64,000 nt of DNA, taken from Halomonas sp. 1513. GTDB taxonomy: Bacteria > Pseudomonadota > Gammaproteobacteria > Pseudomonadales > Halomonadaceae. Positions 18,741 to 26,558 of the stretch are shown here, piece by piece (the stretch's first letter is position 1; every line of letters starts with the position of its first letter). The notes beneath the pieces are model-generated. The model worked only from the letters and a program-made list of their open reading frames with translations. It did not search any database and was not told the origin of the DNA. The stretch covers positions 868,001-932,000 of the forward strand of contig CP019326.1 of the NCBI GenBank assembly GCA_001971685.1, written 5' to 3'. A program made the position numbers and the translations under genes.

Positions 18741-21131
18741 ATGCTGGTCTACAACGCCACCAAGCAGCAATTTATCGACGATGTGCGAGCCAACGTCATC
18801 ACCGACGCCATCGAGAACGAGGTGGCACGCAGACTGAACCGCAACTCACCGCGCAGTGAGGTGGCATCGTGGGAGAACTCGCTTCGCTTCATGATGAGCG
18901 TGCTGCTCGATGAGGGTATTCCCGCATCGGCGGGTGTGGCCATCGAGTACAACATTCCGCTGACCAATCGCCGCGTGGACTTCATTCTGACCGGCAAGAA
19001 CCAACAGCGGGATGATGCGGCAGTCATCGTGGAACTGAAGCAGTGGCAGTCCGTCGAGGTGACAAAAAAGGATGCCATCGTCCGTACCCAACTGGGTGGC
19101 GGCGTACGCGAGACCAACCACCCGTCGTATCAGGCATGGTCCTATGGCGCGCTGATCGAAGACTACAACGAGACGGTACGCTCCGAATCGATCCGCCTGG
19201 TGCCCTGCGCCTACCTGCACAACATGAGGCAGGGGGACGCTATCAATGACCCCTTCTACGAACACCACACGCGCCGTGCTCCGGTCTTTATCTCGCAGGA
19301 TGCCTTGAAGCTGTCAGAATTTCTGAGCCAGCACATCAAGTACGGCGACAGCAACGACGTCATGTATCGCATCGAACACGGTGTGATCAAACCAAGCAAA
19401 AACCTGGCTGATGCCCTGGCGTCGATGATGCAAGGCAATGCCGAGTTCCTGATGATCGACGAGCAGAAGCTGGTGTATGAAACCGCGCTCGATCTTGCGC
19501 ATCGTGCAGGCAGTGGCAACAAGCAGTGCTTGATCGTCAAGGGCGGGCCGGGCACCGGCAAGTCGGTAGTCGCTATCAACTTGCTGGTGGAGCTGACGAA
19601 GCGCGAGATGATGACGCAGTACGTGTCGCGTAACTCGGCTCCTCGGGAGGTCTTCAAGAAAAGGCTTACTGGTACCCGCAAGAAGACCCATATCGACAAC
19701 CTGTTCAAGGGCTCGGGTAGCTACGTTAACGCGGAGCCAGACACCTTCCATGCCCTGATTGTGGATGAGGCGCACCGTCTGAACGAAAAGTCCGGCATGT
19801 ATCAGAATTTGGGTGAGAGCCAGATCAAGGAGGTGATCGCCGCGTCACGCTTTTCGATCTTCTTCATTGATGAGGCGCAGCGCGTAACGCTGAAGGACGT
19901 GGGGACGGTTGAGGAGATCAAGCGGCGAGCAGCGGAGTACGGATCCGACGTGCAAGAGCTCGAGTTGGCATCGCAGTTTCGCTGCAACGGCTCTGATGGC
20001 TATCTGGCGTGGCTCGATCATGCCCTTCAGATTCGCACCACGGCCAACACCGATCTGGATGACATCGACTACGACTTCCAAGTGTTCGATGACCCGAGTG
20101 CCATGCGTCGTTCGATTCTCGAGAAGAACCGCAAGGCCAACAAGGCACGCATGGTGGCGGGTTACTGCTGGCCCTGGGCGAGCAAGAAGGACAAGCATGC
20201 CATGGACATCGTGTTTCCCGAACATGGCTTCGCGGCCCAGTGGAACCTCGATGACGACGGCATGCTATGGGCCATCGCCGAGGATTCCGTCGATCAAGTC
20301 GGCTGCATCCACACCTGCCAGGGGCTCGAATTCGATTACGTCGGCGTCATCATCGGCGACGACTTCGTGATTCGCGACGGCCGCGTGGTGACAGACGCGG
20401 CCAAGCGGGCGGGGCAGGACCGCTCGGTGCACGGCTATAAGACGATGCTCAAGAATGATCCTGAGCATGCCCGTGCCTTGGCGGACCAGATCATCAAGAA
20501 CACCTACCGCACGCTGATGACGCGGGGCCAGAAGGGCTGTTATGTCTATGCCACGGACCCCGAGACCCGAGAGTACTTCGCGGCCTATGCTCGCTCTCAA
20601 ACAGCGACCGAGCGACTGGATGCGTCTGAGGATGCCGAGATGCTGGATGGCTTGCACCTTCCCATCGTGACGCGTGACCAGGCCGCGCCGTTCGAGCGCC
20701 ATGTGCCCGTGTACAGCTTGAGCATCGCCGCCGGCGAGTTCAGCGAGATGCAGATCGCCGAAGCCGAGCACTGGGTCGAGCTGCCGGATCATGTGCGTAT
20801 AAGCCCCGATCTTTTTGTCAGCCGAGTGGCGGGAGAGTCGATGAACCGGCGCATTCCCAATGGTGCCTGGTGTCTGTTCCGTGCGAACCCAGGCGGCACG
20901 CGGCAAGGCAAGGTCGTCGTGGTGCAGCATCGCGCCATCGAGGACCCTGACCACGGTGGCAGCTTCACGGTAAAGCTGTACCAGAGCGAGAAGATCGAGG
21001 AGTACGGCGAGTTCGTAAACCAGCGCATCGTGCTGAAGCCACAGACCAACGCCTTCGGCTACAAGGACATCGTGCTCGAGGATGAGCTTGAGGATCTGAA
21101 GGTCATCGGCGAATTCCTCTCCGTGCTGTGA
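18741..21131 (+). CDS. PD-(D/E)XK nuclease - DUF2075 helicase - S24 (LexA-like) peptidase fusion
   Basis: 796 residues in three parts. Residues 1-210 look like a PD-(D/E)XK nuclease: RRVDFIL with Asp80, then VIVELKQW with Glu98 and Lys100. Residues 250-640 are a DUF2075/SF1 helicase: Walker A GGPGTGKS at 268-275, Walker B IVDEAHRL (Asp342-Glu343), a second DEAQ at 377-380, and C-terminal QGLEFDYVGVIIG and TLMTRGQKGCYVYA. Residues 665-796 resemble LexA/UmuD S24 peptidases: VAGESMNRRI with Ser700 and VKLYQ with Lys745 as the likely Ser-Lys pair. It may process DNA and be activated or limited by self-cleavage; that is inference. It sits next to a tRNA and is followed by a MazG-like gene, a layout suggesting anti-phage defence. 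Confidence 0.85.
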   Translation: MLVYNATKQQFIDDVRANVITDAIENEVARRLNRNSPRSEVASWENSLRFMMSVLLDEGIPASAGVAIEYNIPLTNRRVDFILTGKNQQRDDAAVIVELKQWQSVEVTKKDAIVRTQLGGGVRETNHPSYQAWSYGALIEDYNETVRSESIRLVPCAYLHNMRQGDAINDPFYEHHTRRAPVFISQDALKLSEFLSQHIKYGDSNDVMYRIEHGVIKPSKNLADALASMMQGNAEFLMIDEQKLVYETALDLAHRAGSGNKQCLIVKGGPGTGKSVVAINLLVELTKREMMTQYVSRNSAPREVFKKRLTGTRKKTHIDNLFKGSGSYVNAEPDTFHALIVDEAHRLNEKSGMYQNLGESQIKEVIAASRFSIFFIDEAQRVTLKDVGTVEEIKRRAAEYGSDVQELELASQFRCNGSDGYLAWLDHALQIRTTANTDLDDIDYDFQVFDDPSAMRRSILEKNRKANKARMVAGYCWPWASKKDKHAMDIVFPEHGFAAQWNLDDDGMLWAIAEDSVDQVGCIHTCQGLEFDYVGVIIGDDFVIRDGRVVTDAAKRAGQDRSVHGYKTMLKNDPEHARALADQIIKNTYRTLMTRGQKGCYVYATDPETREYFAAYARSQTATERLDASEDAEMLDGLHLPIVTRDQAAPFERHVPVYSLSIAAGEFSEMQIAEAEHWVELPDHVRISPDLFVSRVAGESMNRRIPNGAWCLFRANPGGTRQGKVVVVQHRAIEDPDHGGSFTVKLYQSEKIEEYGEFVNQRIVLKPQTNAFGYKDIVLEDELEDLKVIGEFLSVL

Positions 21132-21238
21132 GCGAGTGGGCGGCCGGATAGCCGCCTATGCCGATGTAGGCTAGATAGCGAGCGGCAGAGCAGGCATGCT
21201 CACCGCTATCCGATACCTCAGAACCAGGTGAGCCCTAG

Positions 21239-21595
21239 ATGTCAGACCCGTTCAAGCAGCTCCGTGACGCCATGGACCAGTTCGCCACCGAGCGCGACTG
21301 GGACCAGTTCCACTCGCCTAAGAACCTGGCCATGGCGCTGACGGTGGAGGCAGCTGAGCTACAGGAGTGCTTCCAGTGGCTGACCGAGGCGCAGTCCAGG
21401 GAGCTGGATGAGCAGCAACTGGCCGCCGTGCGCGACGAAATTGCCGATGTTCAGCTCTATCTGATCCGGCTGGCGGGCAAGCTGGACGTGGATATCGAAG
21501 CGGCATGCCGGGCGAAGATGGAGAAGAATGCGCAGAAATATCCCGCCGACCAAGTGAAGGGAAGTGCGAAAAAATACACACACTATCAGGATTGA
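21239..21595 (+). CDS. MazG-like nucleotide pyrophosphohydrolase
   Basis: 118 residues. Single MazG/dCTPase-like (iMazG, RS21-C6 type) domain that hydrolyses nucleoside triphosphates to monophosphate and pyrophosphate. Metal ligands: EAAELQECFQW (E..E) and DEIADVQLYLIRLA (E..D), with the family's opening RDWDQFHSPKNLAMAL. It lies 107 bp after the nuclease-helicase-peptidase gene on the same strand and is followed by a terminator, so the two may be a transcription unit. Alternatively it is house-cleaning of modified nucleotides with no link. Confidence 0.85.
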   Translation: MSDPFKQLRDAMDQFATERDWDQFHSPKNLAMALTVEAAELQECFQWLTEAQSRELDEQQLAAVRDEIADVQLYLIRLAGKLDVDIEAACRAKMEKNAQKYPADQVKGSAKKYTHYQD

Positions 21596-21755
21596 CGTGA
21601 TGTGTGGCCACCTCCCCCTGCCGTGGCTTCCCCAGCCTCGGATTATCCCCCAAGATTCCTCCCGCTAAAGCGCTGCGCCGGGTACATGGATGTGAACGCG
21701 GTGCGTCGGTGCGGACCAACTAAGCCTGCAACCGTTGTGGTTTATTCTCCACTCT

Positions 21756-21782
21756 GAAGGCGGAATTCAAGGCCGCTTTTTT
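21756..21782 (+). terminator. Possible terminator downstream of the MazG-like gene
   Basis: Stem AAGGCGG/CCGCTTT (GCGG/CCGC core) with a 9-base loop running into six T. Modest stem, good T-run. Distance from the stop is about 160 bp, so it could also belong to a transcript I cannot see. Confidence 0.5.
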
Positions 21783-21784
21783 AC

Positions 21785-22065
21785 GTGAAAATAAACCAGC
21801 TGCTGCACAAGATCCCATATGGCGCCGTCGTGACGACCGCCTCGCTACTAGCATCACACAGCGTCACCTCGGATCAGGCTCATAAGCCGGCCGGCGGGGC
21901 CTTCAGCTTGCAGGTATCGACCCCCGAGCTAGCGGTCCTGGAGAGGATCGCCGTGACGCCGAATGAGCTGCTGTTCGGCAGTGAGCTGGTGGACACCCTC
22001 GGCGGGCTCAATACGCTGCGTCTGCTATAGGCATTGCTGGAGTGGTGCCGCTAGGTGAGAACACG
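21785..22065 (+). pseudogene. AbiEi-type antitoxin relic (type IV toxin-antitoxin)
   Basis: The first 80 codons resemble an AbiEi antitoxin with its middle deleted. The start KINQLLHKIPYGAVVTTASL matches the AbiEi N-terminal winged-helix domain, and after residue 41 the text jumps to FSLQVSTPELAVLERIAV ... LVDTLGGLNTLR, which belongs to the C-terminal AbiEi domain. After TAG at 22028 the same frame continues recognisably (ALLEWCR, then another stop), so the end has decayed by nonsense mutations. No AbiEii toxin gene follows. The resemblance is from memory of the family, not a search. Confidence 0.6.
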
Positions 22066-22099
22066 GCGCCAGGCGGCATCCCGCCCGGCACCGCTTTTT
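22065..22099 (+). terminator. Terminator after the AbiEi relic
   Basis: Stem GGCGCCAGGCGG / CCGCCCGGCACC (two imperfect pairs, loop CATC) followed by GCTTTTTG. It marks the boundary between the island and the convergent transporter gene. Confidence 0.65.
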
Positions 22100-22107
22100 G
22101 CCACCGA

Positions 22108-23718
22108 TCAGAACTCGAGCCCAAGCGCGAAGCCGCCGATTAGGTAGCAGAACAGGGTGATCAGGACGATGCCCACGACGTTGAGCACCACGCCGCCACG
22201 CGCCATCTGGCCGATGGAGACGGCACCGGTGCCGAACACGATGGCGTTCGGCGGCGTACCCACCGGCAGCATGAAGGCGCAGGTAGCGGCAAAGGCGGCC
22301 GGGATGAGCAGCGTCATCGGATCCGCGCCGATGCCTACGGCAACGCCGCCGAGCACGGGGATGAAGGTCGCGGCGGTGGCGGTGTTACTGGTCACTTCGG
22401 TGAGGAACATGATGATCGCGGCGATGGCGGCCACCAGCAGGATGATCGGCAGCATGCCGAGGCCGGTGACCTGCTCACCGAACCAGCCGTCGAGGCCGGA
22501 CGCGGCGACGGCACCGGCGAGGCTGAGGCCGCCACCGAACAGCAGCAGCACGCCCCAGGGCAGCCCTTTCTCGGCGTCCTGCCAGGTCAGCACCATCTCG
22601 CCGCGGCCTTTGCCGGGCAGGATGAACATCGCGAGGCCGGCTGCGATGGCGATAGCCGTGTCGTTGAGTTCACCCAGGGGTCCCAGCCGTTCGCCTATCC
22701 AGGGAAGATTGGTGAGCAGCCCGGGCACCACCCACAGGAACGCCGCCGAGCAGAACACCAGCAGTACCATCTTCTCGCCCTGGCTGAACATGCCTAGCTT
22801 GCGAATCTCGCCGGCGATCATCTCCTTGCCACCGGGAATCTCATCGACCTTGAACGGGTAGAGGACACGGGTCATCAGCACCCAGCCCACCAGGATGAAG
22901 GTGAAGGCCAGCGGCACGCCGAGCATCATCCACTCGAGGAAGCCGATGTTACGCCCCAGCTCGTCGGCGGCGTAGCCGGCGACGATGGCGTTGGGCGGGC
23001 TGCCGAGCAGGGTGCCGAGGCCGCCCATGCTGGCCGACCAGGCGATCGCCAGCAGCAGGCAGAGGCCGAAGCGCTTGATATTGTCGTCGGAGATGTCGTC
23101 CACATGGCCCGGCTGGTGAGGGGCATGTTCCTGGTCCGCAGGCTGTCCGTGGGTGTCGGTGTCGTCGCTACGCTCGACGATCAGGGCCAGCACGGAGAGG
23201 CCGATGGGCAGCATCATCAGCGTGGTCGCAGTGTTCGAGACCCACATCGACAGAAAGCCCGTGGCGAGCATCATGCCGAGCACGATGCGCTTCGGCTCGA
23301 CGCCCACTCGTGCCAGCGTCAGCAGCGCAATACGGCGATGCAGGTTCCACTTTTCCATGGCGATGGCGATCAGGAAGCCGCCGAGGAAAAGAAACACGAT
23401 GGGGCTGGCGAAGGGGGCCGTGGCCTGGCTCACGGTTCGCTCGGTGACCATCGGGATCAGCACGATAGGCAGCAGGGAAGTGGCGGATAGCGGGATTGCC
23501 TCGGTCATCCACCAGACCGCCATCAGGGTTCCGATCGCGGCGACCCAGCGCGCGTCCGACGACAGTCCCTCGGCGAAGCCCATGGCGAGCCATACGATCA
23601 GCGCCATGACCAGCCCGAAGGCGCGCAGGCCCCAGGTCATTTTCGCGGATCGCTCGCCGCCTCCCTGGCCCCCGCCGATATCTTCATAGTTCACTTGCTG
23701 GCGTGATTGATCGGCCAT
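22108..23718 (-). CDS. DASS/SLC13 family sodium:dicarboxylate symporter
   Basis: 536 residues, about twelve membrane helices. Takes up di- or tricarboxylates or sulfate with sodium. Both repeat signatures are present: MWVSNTATTLMMLPIG and EVTSNTATAATFIPVL (SNT motifs that bind sodium and substrate), plus GTPPNAIVFGTG near the C terminus. A charged, His-rich cytoplasmic insert (about residues 180-210) interrupts the middle. I chose ATG 23718 because GGAGGAGG lies upstream; ATG 23736 would place that site inside the gene. It is followed at a distance of 110 bp by genes for another carboxylate-type carrier on the same strand. Confidence 0.9.
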   Translation of the reverse strand: MADQSRQQVNYEDIGGGQGGGERSAKMTWGLRAFGLVMALIVWLAMGFAEGLSSDARWVAAIGTLMAVWWMTEAIPLSATSLLPIVLIPMVTERTVSQATAPFASPIVFLFLGGFLIAIAMEKWNLHRRIALLTLARVGVEPKRIVLGMMLATGFLSMWVSNTATTLMMLPIGLSVLALIVERSDDTDTHGQPADQEHAPHQPGHVDDISDDNIKRFGLCLLLAIAWSASMGGLGTLLGSPPNAIVAGYAADELGRNIGFLEWMMLGVPLAFTFILVGWVLMTRVLYPFKVDEIPGGKEMIAGEIRKLGMFSQGEKMVLLVFCSAAFLWVVPGLLTNLPWIGERLGPLGELNDTAIAIAAGLAMFILPGKGRGEMVLTWQDAEKGLPWGVLLLFGGGLSLAGAVAASGLDGWFGEQVTGLGMLPIILLVAAIAAIIMFLTEVTSNTATAATFIPVLGGVAVGIGADPMTLLIPAAFAATCAFMLPVGTPPNAIVFGTGAVSIGQMARGGVVLNVVGIVLITLFCYLIGGFALGLEF

Positions 23719-23828
23719 TGCTGCGTCCTCCTCCATGATGCGTCATCAACACGAGTCCCTACTCGATCCCTGCCTGCAATGGTGAAGTCGGTATGGCAAA
23801 AATTCCAGTGTCAGATCCAGGCGGCGCC

Positions 23829-24740
23829 TCAGGCTCTGTCCGGAGCGGCGGTTTCCACCTTCGCCTGGTCGCGGGCGAGCTCCTCGCGCAGGCTGCGCCG
23901 ACGGTAGTAGAAGGTCACGAAGGTGGAGGTGATGACGATGAACAGCGAGTACATCACCGGGATCAGCAGCATCTGCTGCTGGGTCTCGCCGGCGAACGAG
24001 AGGGTGACGATCAGCACCGCCAGCGGCCCGTTCTGGATGCCGGTCTCCAGCGACACGGTGCGGGCCTTGAGCGGGTTGAGCCGGGCGGCACGGCTGAACC
24101 AGTAGCCGATGACGAAGCCGCACAGGCCAAGCCCGATGGCCGCCAGGTAGACCTCAGGGCCGGTGGTCATCAGCAGCTGCCAGTTACGCGGCACCCAGGT
24201 CGCGATCAGGAACACGATCACTACCACGCCGAGGATGCCGCCCATCAGCTCGGTGCAGGCGCCGAGGTTGGCATTGCGTCGGCGCAGCCACATGCCGAGC
24301 AGGGTGGGCAGCAGCAGCACGCCGAGCACCGCGATGATATTGCCCGAGGGGATGCGGAAGGCGGCGTCGATGCCGCTGGTGTACAAGGCCAGTACCAGCG
24401 GCACCATGACCACCGCCAGCAGGGTCGAGCAGACCGTCATCAGGATGGAGAGCCCGAGCAGGCTCCTCGAGAAGTAGGCGAAGATGTTGGAGGTGGTGCC
24501 GCCGGGCACGCAGCCCATCAGGATCAGGCTGACCGCCTGGATGGGCGGTAGCTGCAGGGCGCGGCCGATCAGGAAGGCGAGCAGCGGCATGAACAAGTAT
24601 TGGGAGGCGAAGCCGATGCCGATCGCCTGGGGATGGCGCATGGCGATGCGGAAGTCCTTGAAGGTCAGCGACGACCCCATGCCGAGCATGATCACGGCCA
24701 TCATGATGGCCAGCAGGGTCTCCTCGATTGGGCTCAGCAT
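23829..24740 (-). CDS. BASS family bile acid:sodium symporter-like transporter
   Basis: 303 residues, nine to ten membrane helices with the family segments LGMGSSLTFKDFRIAMRHPQ, LMGCVPGGTTSNIFAYFS and LETGIQNGPLAVLIVTLSF. The two crossover motifs that bind sodium are clear. Bacterial members transport organic acids such as pantoate or pyruvate; the substrate here is unknown. Its start overlaps the end of the acyl-CoA synthetase gene by 7 nt, so the two are cotranscribed and the cargo may be a carboxylic acid that is then activated with CoA. Confidence 0.88.
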   Translation of the reverse strand: MLSPIEETLLAIMMAVIMLGMGSSLTFKDFRIAMRHPQAIGIGFASQYLFMPLLAFLIGRALQLPPIQAVSLILMGCVPGGTTSNIFAYFSRSLLGLSILMTVCSTLLAVVMVPLVLALYTSGIDAAFRIPSGNIIAVLGVLLLPTLLGMWLRRRNANLGACTELMGGILGVVVIVFLIATWVPRNWQLLMTTGPEVYLAAIGLGLCGFVIGYWFSRAARLNPLKARTVSLETGIQNGPLAVLIVTLSFAGETQQQMLLIPVMYSLFIVITSTFVTFYYRRRSLREELARDQAKVETAAPDRA

Positions 24741-26494
24741 GCGCGGCTCCCGGCGGTTGCGGTGTCTGGATGCGCCTTGAGGTAGTCGGCGCGCAGGTCC
24801 TTGCGCAGCACCTTGCCGATGGGGCTCTTGGGCAGGTCGTCGATGAATTCGACCTGCTTGGGCACCTTGTAGCGGGCCAGGTGCTGTCGACAGTGGGCCT
24901 TCACCGTGTCGTGGTCGAGCTCGCCGCGGGTGACGATATAGGCGCGCACGGCCTCGCCGCTGTCAGGGTCGGGGACGCCGATCACCCCCACCTCGTGGAC
25001 GGCGTCGAGCAGGGCGATGCAGTCCTCCACTTCGTTGGGGTAGACGTTGAAGCCGCTGACCAGGATCAGGTCCTTCTTGCGGTCGACGATGCGCAGGTAG
25101 CCGTCCTCGTCCATGTCGGCGACATCCCCGGTATGCAGCCAGCCGTCGCGCAGCGCCTCCGCGGTCGCTTCGGGCTGCTGCCAGTAGCCCTGCATCACCT
25201 GGGGCCCGCGAGCGATGAGCTCTCCCGGTTCGCCCGGGGACACCGGCTTCCCGGCGTCATCGACCAGGCGGATCTCGGTGCCAGGCACCGGGATGCCGAT
25301 GCTGCCCGGCTTGCGGGTCCCGACCAGCGGGTTGAAGCTGATCACCGGCGAGCTTTCGGTGAGGCCGTAGCCCTCCACCAGGGGGGTGCCGGTGACCGTC
25401 TCCCAGCGCTCGGCCACGGCGGCATGCAGGGCCGTTCCGCCGGCCGCCGCGGCGCGCAGCCGACGCGGCGGGTAGTGGGTGAACCACTCCTCGTTGAGCA
25501 GGGCATTGAAGAGGGTGTTGACCCCGCTGATCCAGCTGATCGGGTAGTTCTCGATCGCCCGCTGCAGGTTCTGGATCGGCCGCGGGTTGGGCACCAGGAC
25601 GTTGTGGGCGCCGTGCTTGAAGAAGGCGAGCAGGTTCACCGAGAAGGCGAAGACATGGTAGAGCGGCAGGGCGGTGAGCACGCACTCCTCGCCGTCGCTG
25701 ATGTGCGAGCCGGCCATGGCCTCGATCTGCGCCACGTTGGCGAGCAGGTTGCCGTGGCTGAGCATGGCGCCCTTGGCGACGCCGGTGGTGCCGCCGGTGT
25801 ACTGCAGCGCGGCGAGGCTCTCCGGCCCCAGGTCGCGCCAGTAGTCGGCGACCTCGATTCCCCGCGTCTGGCGCAGTTGCCTGCCTTCGGCCAGCGCCTG
25901 GCCAAGCGGCGCCGCCGCCACGCGGCAGGGGGGGATCACCCGGTTCCAGTACCTGAGCACCGCCTTGACCACCTGGCGTACCACCGGCGGGAAGCCCTGG
26001 GCGAGGCTGGTCGTCACCACCTGGCGGATGGCGGTATGCGGTAGCACCTCGGGCAGCTTGTCGACGAACATATCGACGATCACCAGCGCCTCGGCGCCGC
26101 TATCGGCGAACTGCTGGGTCATCTCCGGGGCGGTATAGAGCGGGTTGGTGTTCACCAGCACGCAGCCGGCCTTGAGGATGCCGAACACCACCATCGGGTA
26201 GCTCAGGCAGTTGGGCAACTGCACCGCCACGCGGCTGCCGGGCGAAAGCCCCAGCCCCTCGCGCAGGTAGACCGCAAAGGCGTCGGAAGCCTCGTCGACC
26301 TGGGCATAGCTGAGCGCACCGTTCATGCCGTTGGGCATGCAGCTGGTGAAGGCCTTCTGAGCGGCGAAGCGCTCGGCGCTGGCGTTGATCAACGCGGCCA
26401 GGTTGGGATACTCCGGGGCCGGAAGCTCGGCCGGGATGGCACCGTAGTGGTTGACCCAGGGGCGGTCTTCGGCAGCGACCTGCGGTGACTCCAT
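24734..26494 (-). CDS. Long-chain-fatty-acid--CoA ligase (FadD type)
   Basis: 586 residues. ANL superfamily AMP-forming ligase that activates a fatty or other carboxylic acid as acyl-adenylate and then acyl-CoA. Motifs: ATP-binding YTGGTTGVAKGAMLSH, GYGLTESSPVISFNP, the hinge DGYLRIVDRKKDLILVSG, and the C-terminal catalytic lysine region PKSPIGKVLRKDLR. GAGGAG precedes ATG 26494; the frame is open further but upstream sequence belongs to the exeM-like gene region. It overlaps the BASS transporter gene. FadD-type by overall layout; substrate chain length is not certain. Confidence 0.9.
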   Translation of the reverse strand: MESPQVAAEDRPWVNHYGAIPAELPAPEYPNLAALINASAERFAAQKAFTSCMPNGMNGALSYAQVDEASDAFAVYLREGLGLSPGSRVAVQLPNCLSYPMVVFGILKAGCVLVNTNPLYTAPEMTQQFADSGAEALVIVDMFVDKLPEVLPHTAIRQVVTTSLAQGFPPVVRQVVKAVLRYWNRVIPPCRVAAAPLGQALAEGRQLRQTRGIEVADYWRDLGPESLAALQYTGGTTGVAKGAMLSHGNLLANVAQIEAMAGSHISDGEECVLTALPLYHVFAFSVNLLAFFKHGAHNVLVPNPRPIQNLQRAIENYPISWISGVNTLFNALLNEEWFTHYPPRRLRAAAAGGTALHAAVAERWETVTGTPLVEGYGLTESSPVISFNPLVGTRKPGSIGIPVPGTEIRLVDDAGKPVSPGEPGELIARGPQVMQGYWQQPEATAEALRDGWLHTGDVADMDEDGYLRIVDRKKDLILVSGFNVYPNEVEDCIALLDAVHEVGVIGVPDPDSGEAVRAYIVTRGELDHDTVKAHCRQHLARYKVPKQVEFIDDLPKSPIGKVLRKDLRADYLKAHPDTATAGSRAC

Positions 26495-26558
26495 GGGGCT
26501 CCTCGCTGAGCGGAATATTGTTGTAGTTTCTACTTCCCTTATTAGCGGTAAATGACCG

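Noticed and set aside
21601..21755. Insertion sequence end
   Set aside because: Text such as GATTATCCCC recalls IS21-type ends, but no inverted partner or transposase is present.
18458..22107. attR copy of the tRNA 3' end bounding the island
   Set aside because: I looked for a duplicate of the T-arm and CCA end downstream of the MazG-like gene and found none, so the right border is undefined.
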